A stretch of 6,874 nt of DNA from an uncultured Clostridia bacterium (GTDB lineage Bacteria; Bacillota; Clostridia; Oscillospirales; Ruminococcaceae). The notes beneath the pieces are model-generated. The model was given only the letters and a program-made list of their open reading frames with translations, made no database searches and was not told the origin of the DNA. The stretch covers positions 1 through 6,874 of the forward strand of contig CAMWLH010000110.1 of NCBI GenBank assembly GCA_947175045.1, in the 5' to 3' direction. Numbering within the stretch: position 1 is the first letter of the stretch; the number at the start of each line of letters is the position of its first letter. Below are positions 1 through 6,571 of the stretch, piece after piece. The position numbers were made by a program, and so were the translations under genes.

Positions 1-3
1 GCG

Positions 4-14
4 GGAGGGGGTGA
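4..14 (+). promoter_or_regulatory. Ribosome binding site setting a TTG start for the protease
   Basis: The run GGAGGGGGTGA at 4-14 resembles the extended complement of the 16S rRNA tail (GGAGGTGAT). It closely parallels the leader at 6692-6703 (GGGAGGAGGTGA), which precedes a clear ATG. A GTG at 11 would lie inside this site with no spacer, whereas the TTG at 20 lies 5 bases past it. This decides the protease start in favour of 20. Confidence 0.6.
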
Positions 15-19
15 TAAAT

Positions 20-643
20 TTGAAAATAGAAATCAGAAGCGCAAACGAGATACACATTTCGGGCTATGTCAACGCGGTGGAGCGGGACAGCCGCGTGCTC
101 CCCGCTGAAATGTCAAAGCTGGCAGATTCTCCGTTTGTGGAAAAGGTAGCGGCGGGAGCGTTCCGTCGCGCGATTGAGCGCAACCCGAACGTGCGAATGC
201 TGTTTAATCATGAGCGGGAAATCGGCTCGGTGGGCGGCGGGCAGCTTAAGCTGACAGAGGACAACATAGGGCTTCACGCCGAAGCAGTCATTACCGACAG
301 CGAGGTAGTCGCGGCGGCAAAGCGCGGGGAGCTCCGCGGGTGGAGCTTCGGGTTTTCGGGGGCAAAGGACAGGTGGGAGCAGTACCGCGAGGGAGTTCAG
401 CGGCGCACGCTGGAGGACTTCACCCTGGCAGAGGTGAGCATTCTCACCAAAACTCCCGCGTACTTCGGAACAAGCGTTGAACTGCGCGGCGAGGATTGCG
501 ACGTTCTCGAAACAAGAGCCTGCGACGATGCGCAGGAAGCGGTAAACACAGAAATACTCCCCGATAATTCGGATTCTTTACCGGATCGGGGGTATTTTTC
601 AAAGCAGATCGAAATTCTGAAAATGAAAGGAGAACTTTTATGA
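20..643 (+). CDS. HK97-family prohead protease (peptidase U35/S78)
   Basis: This is the head maturation protease that cleaves the scaffold (delta) region of the capsid protein inside the procapsid. With the TTG start it is 207 residues, a usual size for the family. The expected catalytic blocks are visible: His64 in LFNHE, Ser109 in RGWSFGFS and Glu138 in LAEVSIL. The N-terminal strand (KIEIRSANEIHISGYVN) and the GAFRRAI segment are also typical. The tail after residue 160 is not part of the fold and carries LETRA at 163-167, a peptide also found in the capsid protein. The stop overlaps the capsid ATG (ATGA at 640-643). A GTG at 11 would add three residues but sits inside the ribosome site. 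The family call is firm; the start is less so. Confidence 0.92.
   Translation: MKIEIRSANEIHISGYVNAVERDSRVLPAEMSKLADSPFVEKVAAGAFRRAIERNPNVRMLFNHEREIGSVGGGQLKLTEDNIGLHAEAVITDSEVVAAAKRGELRGWSFGFSGAKDRWEQYREGVQRRTLEDFTLAEVSILTKTPAYFGTSVELRGEDCDVLETRACDDAQEAVNTEILPDNSDSLPDRGYFSKQIEILKMKGELL
551..599 (+). terminator. Terminator-like hairpin inside the protease 3' end
   Basis: The left arm 552-565 (AAATACTCCCCGAT) pairs with 585-597 (ATCGGGGGTATTT) in 13 base pairs with one bulged T at 558. The loop is 19 bases and the 3' arm merges into five T residues at 595-599. This is the form of an intrinsic terminator, but it lies within coding sequence and 40 bases before the capsid gene. It may attenuate transcription from upstream or protect the 5' end of a processed capsid mRNA. 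No promoter is evident between it and the capsid gene. Confidence 0.5.
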
Positions 644-1806
644 ACAAGTTAAAGGAGCTTATTGAAAAGCGCAGCGCGCTTATTTCCGAGATGGAGGAGA
701 TGGTCAAGGTCATCGAAACCGAAATCAGAGCTTTCACCGATGAGGAACTGAACGCTTACAACGCGAAAAAGACGGAGGCTGACAGCTTGACTGCTACCAT
801 CAACGCGCTTCGCGAACAGCGCACGCTCGATATCACCGAGTCCGTTTCAGACGGCTCAGAGAGCAAGGAGCAGGCGGAGGAGCGCGCTTTTGTGGAGTAT
901 CTGCGCAGTGGAAAGGCTATGGAATTAGAAACACGCGCCGACAGCAACTGGACTCCCTCGGAAAACGGCGCGGTTATTCCCTCAAGCATCGCCAACAAAA
1001 TTATTGAGAAGATCGTGGAAATTTCCCCTATCTACGGGCTGGCGACAAAGTATAACGTGGGCGGCTCGCTGAGCATTCCCTATTATGACGAGAGCACGGG
1101 CAGCGTTACCATGGAGTATACGGACGAATTCACCGACGGCGACGCAAAGGCGGGAAAACTGCTGTCCATTACTCTCGGCGGATATCTCGCTCGTGCTATC
1201 TGCAAGGTGTCCAAGAAGCTGATAAACAACAGTCAGTTTGATATTCTGAGCTACGTTGTCGGCAAGGTCGCGGAGGCTTGCGTGAAGTGGATTGACGAGC
1301 AGCTTATCAACGGTACCGATAATAAAATTGAGGGACTGTCCAAGGCAAAGCAGGTACTTACCACTAAGCTGGCGGACAAGATCGAGGCGGACGAGCTGAT
1401 AGAGCTCCAGGATAAAATTCCCGACGCGTACCAGGGGAACGCCATCTGGATAATGAGCCGCGCCACCCGCACCGCTATCAGAAAGCTCAAGGACGGACAG
1501 GGCAATTATCTGCTGAACAAGGACGCTACCACAAAGTGGGGGTATTCGCTGTTCGGCAAGCCCGTTTACATTGCGGACTGCATCAAGCAGGAAGCGGGAA
1601 AGCCCGCGGTGTATTACGGAGATTTCAGCGGGCTGGCAGTCAAGACGGCGGAATCGGTAAACATCGAGGTGCTGCGCGAAAAGTACGCGGAACAGCACGC
1701 GGTCGGAGTTGTGGCATGGCTGGAGATGGACGCTAAGATAGAAAACGACGAGAAGATCGCGGTGCTGAAGATGGGCGGCAGCCAGGCAGCGGCAGCTAAG
1801 GCTTAA
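640..1806 (+). CDS. Major capsid protein, HK97 fold
   Basis: This 388-residue protein forms the icosahedral shell. Residues 1-65 are charged and heptad-like (KLKELIEKRSALISEMEEM), as in the delta or scaffold region that the protease removes. A linker rich in Ser, Glu and Gly follows, and the mature chain probably begins near LETRAD at 96-101. The segment GAVIPSSIANKIIEKI at 110-125 and the extended loop around 141-168 match the N-arm and E-loop zone. NAIWIMSRATRTAIRKLKD at 267-285 and LFGKPVYIAD at 304-313 are typical capsid blocks. AAGGAG at 626-632 gives a clear ribosome site. The start overlaps the protease stop, which implies coupling. The order protease then capsid is standard. Confidence 0.95.
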   Translation: MNKLKELIEKRSALISEMEEMVKVIETEIRAFTDEELNAYNAKKTEADSLTATINALREQRTLDITESVSDGSESKEQAEERAFVEYLRSGKAMELETRADSNWTPSENGAVIPSSIANKIIEKIVEISPIYGLATKYNVGGSLSIPYYDESTGSVTMEYTDEFTDGDAKAGKLLSITLGGYLARAICKVSKKLINNSQFDILSYVVGKVAEACVKWIDEQLINGTDNKIEGLSKAKQVLTTKLADKIEADELIELQDKIPDAYQGNAIWIMSRATRTAIRKLKDGQGNYLLNKDATTKWGYSLFGKPVYIADCIKQEAGKPAVYYGDFSGLAVKTAESVNIEVLREKYAEQHAVGVVAWLEMDAKIENDEKIAVLKMGGSQAAAAKA

Positions 1807-1818
1807 CAGGAGGCGCGT

Positions 1819-2103
1819 ATGAAAATAAGCGAGGTAACACGGGAGATAATCAAAGACCACTGCGGAATATCCGATAATGATTCCGACGGGTTGCTGGACG
1901 TATACAGAGAAGCGGCGGTGCTTCAAATCAGCGGATACACGGGGCTTTCGCGGGAGGAGCTTGACAATTACCCCGACCTCGCTTATGCGCTGCTGGCTAT
2001 CATCGGCGAGATGTTCTCCACGCGGGATATGCGGGTGGAGTATGACAAGCTGAACCCCATGGCTAAGCAAATTATGGATTTACACAGGGTGAATTTGTTA
2101 TGA
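1819..2103 (+). CDS. Head-tail connector, gp6-like
   Basis: A 94-residue, mostly helical acidic protein. The pattern MKISEVTREIIKDHCGI, followed by AAVLQISGYTGLSREELDNYPDLAYALLAIIGEMF, matches phage head-tail connectors of the HK97 gp6 / SPP1 gp15 type. These proteins form a ring beneath the portal. The position right after the capsid gene and before the adaptor supports this. AGGAGG at 1808-1813 is the ribosome site, five bases before the ATG. The stop overlaps the next start (ATGA at 2100-2103). Confidence 0.85.
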   Translation: MKISEVTREIIKDHCGISDNDSDGLLDVYREAAVLQISGYTGLSREELDNYPDLAYALLAIIGEMFSTRDMRVEYDKLNPMAKQIMDLHRVNLL

Positions 2104-2399
2104 GAAAAATTGCGTTTAACAAGAGAATAACCCTGCTCGCGCTGGAGCCGTCGGAAGGGCGCGGAGAGCCTGCCGAAATTGCCCGCGCAACGGTGTGGGC
2201 GGATATTTCGGATATAGGGGTAACTACCAAGCTGACCGCGCTCTCCGCGGGCGAGGAGGTGTCATTTTCGGTGATTATGTGGCGAGCCGAATATAAGGGG
2301 TATACCCATGCAGAATACGGCGGCGTGCGATATAAAATCGTTGAAACGGGAGCGGCGGCAAATCCGCTTCATATAAAGCTGCTGCTAAAAAGGGGCTGA
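2100..2399 (+). CDS. Head-tail adaptor / head closure protein
   Basis: This 99-residue beta-rich protein starts MRKIAFNKRITLLALEP and contains ATVWADISDIG and the closing pattern YGGVRYKIVETGAAANPLHIKLLLKR. That is the layout of SPP1 gp16 / HK97 gp7-like head closure proteins, which seal the neck after DNA packaging. It overlaps the connector gene by four bases and is followed after four bases by the next gene. The family call rests on this pattern and on gene order; sequence conservation in this family is low. Confidence 0.8.
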   Translation: MRKIAFNKRITLLALEPSEGRGEPAEIARATVWADISDIGVTTKLTALSAGEEVSFSVIMWRAEYKGYTHAEYGGVRYKIVETGAAANPLHIKLLLKRG

Positions 2400-2403
2400 T
2401 ATA

Positions 2404-2745
2404 ATGGACGTTGCGGACAGGGTGGAAAAGGCTCTGAACGGCGTTGTGAAGCTGTATGCTTCCGTTCCCGAATTTACCGACAGGAACGCTTCCGATAAAT
2501 ATGCGGTTTACACTATCGCGGAGACGGGCGCGGACTTTTCCGAGGGCGAAAACCGCGTAAATCAGTATTATGTTTCGGTGAATATTTTCACGCCGCAGTA
2601 TGATTTCGGGCTGTATGAAAAAATAAAGGCGGCGATGTACTCCGAGGGCTTTTGCTACGCGGAGGGCGGGAACGTCCAGGACGATAAGATATTTCCCTAC
2701 ACTCGGCATTATTATCTTGATTTTATGGCGGTGATCGAGCGATGA
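2404..2745 (+). CDS. Tail terminator / tail completion-like protein
   Basis: A 113-residue protein that begins with a helix (VADRVEKALNGV), then YAVYTIAETGADFSEGENRVNQYYVSVNIFTP, a second helix (LYEKIKAAMYSEGF) and a final YTRHYYLDFMAVIE strand. This helix-strand-helix-strand order is typical of small tail terminator proteins, which cap the tail tube and join it to the neck. AAGGGG near 2390-2395 serves as ribosome site. The gene lies between the head adaptor and a gp10-like gene. The specific role is inferred from pattern and position. Confidence 0.65.
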   Translation: MDVADRVEKALNGVVKLYASVPEFTDRNASDKYAVYTIAETGADFSEGENRVNQYYVSVNIFTPQYDFGLYEKIKAAMYSEGFCYAEGGNVQDDKIFPYTRHYYLDFMAVIER

Positions 2746-3251
2746 GCGACTTTTTCGGAATGAACGACCTTTCGGCGGAAATTATGGACATGATAGGCGA
2801 TAGCCGTAAGATGGTAAGCGAAGTTGAAAGCCTTTCCCCGACGGCGGCACGGGAATCCGCGGAGATAATCGCGCAGGAGCAACGGAGGATATTTGATAAA
2901 GCGAAATTTGAGCGTAACAAAAAAAAGCACATTTACAAGATGGTAGACTCTTCGGCGGTAAAGGTTATCGCGGGGCGCTCCCCAAAAAGTAAAACGACGG
3001 TTTTTGAGAGCGGTTTCGATATCCCAACGCTGGAGAAATACCCCGAGCTGATAGTGATCGAGTTTGGCAGACCGGGCAAATCGCCGCGGTACTCCAAAAA
3101 AACCGACAAAAACGGGCACAAAAAGGGGGATTTTCCCGAAGCGGCGCAGGTCATGCCGGTGCGCATGGGCTTTCGGGCGGCTAAGGAAAAGGCTTTCAGG
3201 CATTACGCCGAAAGGCTTATGAATAAGGCAGATGAAATTTTCAGGAGGTAA
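2742..3251 (+). CDS. HK97 gp10-like tail/neck protein
   Basis: A 169-residue basic protein. The helix SPTAARESAEIIAQEQRRIFDKAKF at roughly 29-53 is followed by a strand region HIYKMVDSSAVKVIAGRSP. The segment LIVIEFGRPGKSPRY at about 104-118 holds the VEFG-type signature of HK97 gp10-like proteins, and VMPVRMGFRAAKEKAFRHYAERL near 145-160 corresponds to their C-terminal pFlrPA...A helix. The start shares ATGA (2742-2745) with the previous stop, and GGTGATC at 2730-2736 is an extended ribosome site. These proteins act in tail completion. The gp10-like gene often precedes the terminator gene in related operons; here it follows it. Confidence 0.72.
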   Translation: MSDFFGMNDLSAEIMDMIGDSRKMVSEVESLSPTAARESAEIIAQEQRRIFDKAKFERNKKKHIYKMVDSSAVKVIAGRSPKSKTTVFESGFDIPTLEKYPELIVIEFGRPGKSPRYSKKTDKNGHKKGDFPEAAQVMPVRMGFRAAKEKAFRHYAERLMNKADEIFRR

Positions 3252-3253
3252 TT

Positions 3254-3940
3254 ATGAGCGAAACAAGAATTGACGGAAAGTCAAGTATTAACGTGAAAAG
3301 GCTCGTCATGTGGGGTGTGAAGAGTGACACCGACGCGGGCACGACATACGACACAGAGGTGCGGAAGTTCCTGCACCAGCTCAACAGCGCGCGGTATGTT
3401 CCCAAGGTACAGACCGCGGAGCAGTACGGCGACGGCGTAAAGGTGGAGGATTATGTCGCAAAGGACGGCGGTGAGCTGGATATAGTTATCCGCGGCTTCA
3501 CCGATGGCGACAACGAATTTCTTTTCGGCGAAACAAGCAAAAACGGTACTTCCGTGTCCAACTCGGGGGATATCGTGCCGTATGTGTGCGCGGCTTACGC
3601 TACCGAGCGCCCCGACGGCAAGCTCAATCTGTACAAGTTCCCCAAGGTGAAATTCATGCCCCAGGGCGAGGACAGCAGGCAGCGCGAGGGCAGCACGGTA
3701 AACTACGGAACAGCGAATATCAAGGGCACCTATTCTCCGCTGCTTTCCAACGGCGACGACTGCTATAAGCGGCTCGCGGTCGACCCCAAGACCGACGCAG
3801 AGCTTATAACAAATTGGTTCTCAAAAGCCGATTATACGGGCGAGAAAACGACCGCGCAGAACAGCGGCGCAAGTGCGCTATCGCTTGAAAAGGCAGGCGG
3901 CGATACCGAAACGCTCCCGCCCGATGACGAGGTTGAATAA
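3254..3940 (+). CDS. Major tail protein, phi13 type
   Basis: This 228-residue tail tube protein has the phi13-like pattern: an N-terminal SINVKRLVMWGVKSDTDAG strand, then VPKVQTAEQYGDGVKVEDYVAKDGGELDIVIRGF, then a KLNLYKFPKVKFMPQGED strand and STVNYGTANIKGTYSPL. It polymerises around the tape measure to make the tube. AGGAGG at 3243-3248 overlaps the preceding stop codon. The last 35 or so residues are Gly/Ser/Asp/Glu-rich and unlikely to be folded; no immunoglobulin-like extension is present. The stop overlaps the next start (TAATG at 3938-3942). Confidence 0.85.
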   Translation: MSETRIDGKSSINVKRLVMWGVKSDTDAGTTYDTEVRKFLHQLNSARYVPKVQTAEQYGDGVKVEDYVAKDGGELDIVIRGFTDGDNEFLFGETSKNGTSVSNSGDIVPYVCAAYATERPDGKLNLYKFPKVKFMPQGEDSRQREGSTVNYGTANIKGTYSPLLSNGDDCYKRLAVDPKTDAELITNWFSKADYTGEKTTAQNSGASALSLEKAGGDTETLPPDDEVE

Positions 3941-4452
3941 TGCTGGCGGAGCTGCTGCCCCTGTCCCATGAAATACAGTTCGGAGGAGCGCGTTTGTGTC
4001 TGAGATATGACATGGATGCGCTTCTCCGATTGGAACGGGAGGGTCTTACTTTTGAAGATATTTTCGCGGAGGAAACAAGCGGAAATGTTCTGCTGAAATT
4101 CCTGCGCGCGGGACTTACGGAGGATATCGGAGAGCGGCGGGAAATAGGGCTGCTTGAAACGCTCGGAACAGCAGGGCTTTGGGCGCGTTTAAGGGCGGCG
4201 GTCACGCTGGCTTTGCCCGAGTATGACCCGCTTATAATTCCCGAGCCAAACGCCGCAAAAGGCGACGGAAAGCCCGATTACGCGCGGCTTCGGACGCTTG
4301 TGTGCGATGTAATGAAAAAGCCCGACGAGTTTTTCTGGAAGTCAACGCTGCGGGAGCTTCTGGCGCGCTGGCAGGGGTACGCGGTGGCTAAGGGATATGC
4401 TAAAGAGCCGGAGAGGGTGCAATTATTCGATACGGAGGGATATGGAGAATGA
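3940..4452 (+). CDS. Tail assembly chaperone
   Basis: A 170-residue protein directly behind the tail tube gene, the usual place for the chaperone that keeps the tape measure soluble. Residues 12-55 (IQFGGARLCLRYDMDALLRLE...) and the C-terminal FWKSTLRELLARWQGYAVAKG near 130-151 match small phage tail chaperones, the latter being the FW-x-x-T-x-REL-x-x-x-x-x-GY block. Both parts are in one frame here, with no sign that a ribosomal frameshift is needed. The stop TGA at 4450-4452 is four bases before the large terminase start. A tape-measure gene would be expected next but is not there. Confidence 0.6.
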   Translation: MLAELLPLSHEIQFGGARLCLRYDMDALLRLEREGLTFEDIFAEETSGNVLLKFLRAGLTEDIGERREIGLLETLGTAGLWARLRAAVTLALPEYDPLIIPEPNAAKGDGKPDYARLRTLVCDVMKKPDEFFWKSTLRELLARWQGYAVAKGYAKEPERVQLFDTEGYGE

Positions 4453-4456
4453 TATA

Positions 4457-6154
4457 ATGGAAAGCCGCGCGTACAAATTCGCGGAACTGGCGGCGCGTGA
4501 GGATAACCCGAAGGTCGGGCGCTATGTACGGGCGCAGGCGCGGCGATGGCTGGATATTCTTGCGGGAAAGGTCGAAGGGGTATTCATTGACGAAAAGCGC
4601 TACAAAAAGATTTGTCGTCTGCTGAAAATCATGGTACACCCCGATCTAAATTGCTCCATGTATGAGGGCATAGAGGATTACGCGATATTTTTCATTATGG
4701 CGGTATTCTGCACGCGTGAAAGAACAGCGGGTGACGAGAACCCCACCGGCGGAAATTCCCGCCCGTATTACACCACAGGGCTGCTGGAGATAGCGCGAAA
4801 GAATTTCAAGACGTTCACCAGCGCGGTTATTTTTATTATCGGGCTTCTGATCTCTCCGCGGTTTTCGCGGCTGTTCTCGGTCGCGCCCGATCTGAAGCTG
4901 TCCTCGGAGCTTAAGGTGGCAATTCAGAAGATCATCAAGTCCTCGCCTGCGTTGGAGAAGCATTTCAAGCTGATGCGCTCCGAGATACGCTGCACCATAG
5001 CGGAAACGGAATATACTCCGCTCGCCTACTCCAAGGACAAGCTGGACGGCAAACTGGCGCATATGTTCCTCGCGGACGAGGCGGGAGCCATGGACAGCTA
5101 CCCGGTGGAGGCTATGCGATCCTCACAGATAACTCTCACCGAAAAGCTCGGCATTATCATTTCCACACAGTACCCTAACGACAACAACGGGCTCGATGAT
5201 GAAATAGATTTCGCCAAGAAGCAGCTCGACGGGGTTTACGAAGGGCGGCAGCGGTATTTCTCGCTGCTTTTCGAGCCAGACAGCGAGCTTATCAAGGACT
5301 GGGAGACCGACGACAGAGTTATTTACCAGGCAAACCCCGCCGCGGCAAATCAAAATATTTTTGATGAGCTTCGCGAGAAGCGGGCGCTGGCTATTCTCTA
5401 CGAAAACAAGCGGGAGAATTTTCTGTGCAAGCACTGCAATATCAAATATCAAAGCTTAGGCACAGAGGGATTTATTGATGTCATCAAGCTGCGTGAGTGC
5501 GCGGTCGCGGAGGATTTGAGCTTCTGGCATGGTCGTCGGGTCTGGCTGGGGCTGGACCTCTCTCTGACGGAGGACAATACCGCCGTTGCAATGGTAACTT
5601 TCGAGGACGGACGGCTTTACGCTAAGGTGTGGGGATTTCTCCCCTCGGACAGTGTGGAGAGGAAATCAGAGCAGGAAAAGGTGAACTATAAGCGGCATAT
5701 TGCTGACGGGGAGTGCTTCGCCTGCGGCGACGAGGTCATTGATTACGGCTTTGTGGAGCGCTTCATTTTATCGCTGCGCGAAAAATACGGCGTTGAAATT
5801 ATGCAGTGCGGCTATGACCGATTTAATGCTGTGTCAACAGTTCAGAAGCTGGAAGCGGACGAAAGAAATCCTGTTGAATGTGTGGAAATAAAGCAGCATT
5901 CAAGCGTTCTCCACCCCGCCACAAAGCTGCTTAAGGAGAAGATTTTAAGCGGAGAATTCCGCTACGATGAGAACAAGCTCCTTGAAATAAATTTCCAGAA
6001 TGCCCGATGCACTGAGGACACCAACCTCAACAAGTACGTCAACAAAAAGAAGTCCGCCGGCAAAGTGGATATGGTGGTGGCGCTTATCAACGCGGTGTTC
6101 CTCGCGCTGGAAGAAATGCTCAACGAGGGGCGGGACTTCGGGGTGCAGTACTGA
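4457..6154 (+). CDS. terL: Terminase large subunit (packaging ATPase and nuclease)
   Basis: The 565-residue motor protein cuts concatemeric DNA and pumps it into the procapsid. The N-terminal block MESRAYKFAELAAREDNPKV...YVRAQARRWLDILAG is typical of Terminase_1 proteins. ATPase motifs are ARKNFKT at 113-119 (Walker A region, with Phe where Gly is common), MFLADEAGA at 203-211 (Walker B, Asp207-Glu208) and IIISTQ at 233-238 (coupling motif). The RNase H-like nuclease has Asp367 in LGLDLS, Asp454 in CGYDRF and Asp538 in KVDMVVALINA. The start is chosen because TGA-TATA-ATG-GA at 4450-4461 repeats exactly the junction at 2397-2408, and GGAG at 4444-4447 is well placed. ATG at 4442 is an alternative. 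Its position after tail genes is unusual. Confidence 0.93.
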   Translation: MESRAYKFAELAAREDNPKVGRYVRAQARRWLDILAGKVEGVFIDEKRYKKICRLLKIMVHPDLNCSMYEGIEDYAIFFIMAVFCTRERTAGDENPTGGNSRPYYTTGLLEIARKNFKTFTSAVIFIIGLLISPRFSRLFSVAPDLKLSSELKVAIQKIIKSSPALEKHFKLMRSEIRCTIAETEYTPLAYSKDKLDGKLAHMFLADEAGAMDSYPVEAMRSSQITLTEKLGIIISTQYPNDNNGLDDEIDFAKKQLDGVYEGRQRYFSLLFEPDSELIKDWETDDRVIYQANPAAANQNIFDELREKRALAILYENKRENFLCKHCNIKYQSLGTEGFIDVIKLRECAVAEDLSFWHGRRVWLGLDLSLTEDNTAVAMVTFEDGRLYAKVWGFLPSDSVERKSEQEKVNYKRHIADGECFACGDEVIDYGFVERFILSLREKYGVEIMQCGYDRFNAVSTVQKLEADERNPVECVEIKQHSSVLHPATKLLKEKILSGEFRYDENKLLEINFQNARCTEDTNLNKYVNKKKSAGKVDMVVALINAVFLALEEMLNEGRDFGVQY

Positions 6155-6175
6155 ATGAATTAACGGAGGTGTATT

Positions 6176-6571
6176 ATGGGAGGAAGAGGTTCAAGCGGCG
6201 GCAAAAGCGCAAAGGGAAAAGACTACGGAACCGAGTATACGACGCTTTATAAAGCGGGAAACATCAAGTACGTCAAATATAAAAACGGTTCGGCAACAGC
6301 ACCTTTGGAAACTATGAGCAAAGGGCGAGTTTATGCTCTTGTAAACGATAAAAACGAAGTAAAATCAATTTCTTATTATGACAAACACCAAAAGCGTTAT
6401 AAGCAGATAGATCTGGATCACCCCCATAAAATTGACGGAAAATGGATTCAGCCGCATACTCATTACGGTTATATGCATGATGAAAAAGGCTCAAAACAGC
6501 TTACTTCAAGTCAGAAAAAGATGGTTGACAGAATCGTAACAACATGGTATAATAGGCTTAGCGGCAAGTAA
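6176..6571 (+). CDS. Small basic His-rich protein with GGRG start, unknown function
   Basis: A 131-residue protein I cannot assign to a named function. It opens with a Gly/Ser/Lys-rich, probably disordered segment (MGGRGSSGGKSAKGK), then a strand-rich core (YTTLYKAGNIKYVKYKNGS, GRVYALVNDKNEVKSISYYDK), then a histidine cluster: DLDHPHK at 79-85 and PHTHYGYMH at 93-101 (His82, 84, 94, 96, 101). The end is a helix (SSQKKMVDRIVTTWYNRL). The His cluster could bind metal and suggests a nuclease-like or toxin-like activity, which is inference. Proteins with a GGRG-type start are, to my recollection, common in gut Clostridia phages. GGAGG at 6164-6168 is the ribosome site. The gene is clearly lower in G+C (about 37% over 6301-6540 by hand count) than the terminase gene, so it looks like an acquired accessory gene. 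Its 3' end contains a promoter. Confidence 0.8.
   Translation: MGGRGSSGGKSAKGKDYGTEYTTLYKAGNIKYVKYKNGSATAPLETMSKGRVYALVNDKNEVKSISYYDKHQKRYKQIDLDHPHKIDGKWIQPHTHYGYMHDEKGSKQLTSSQKKMVDRIVTTWYNRLSGK
6525..6553 (+). promoter_or_regulatory. Perfect sigma-70 promoter inside the 3' end of the GGRG gene
   Basis: TTGACA at 6525-6530 and TATAAT at 6548-6553 are separated by exactly 17 bases, and TGG directly precedes the -10 box, giving an extended -10 (TGnTATAAT). Every consensus base of both boxes is present. Transcription should start about 7 bases beyond the -10 box, at A6560 or G6561, which is the first base of the closing stem of the structured RNA that follows. In the host gene these bases encode V-D-R-I-V-T-T-W-Y-N. 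A housekeeping promoter within a late phage operon implies expression in the lysogen. Confidence 0.85.

Noticed and set aside
1..14. 3' end of an upstream gene, probably portal
   Set aside because: A stop codon (TGA at 12-14) closes one frame, which would fit an overlapping upstream gene, but fourteen bases are too few to support any call.
982..2070. 362-codon open frame on the minus strand
   Set aside because: It lies opposite the clearly recognised capsid and connector genes, has no ribosome site or recognisable domain, and is explained by codon bias of the + strand genes. Shorter minus-strand frames (for example 444-737, 2712-3203, 4646-5062) are rejected for the same reason.
4453..4458. 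TATAAT at the large terminase start as a promoter -10 box
   Set aside because: No acceptable -35 box lies 16-18 bases upstream, and the bases are explained by the stop-start gene junction also seen at 2397-2408.
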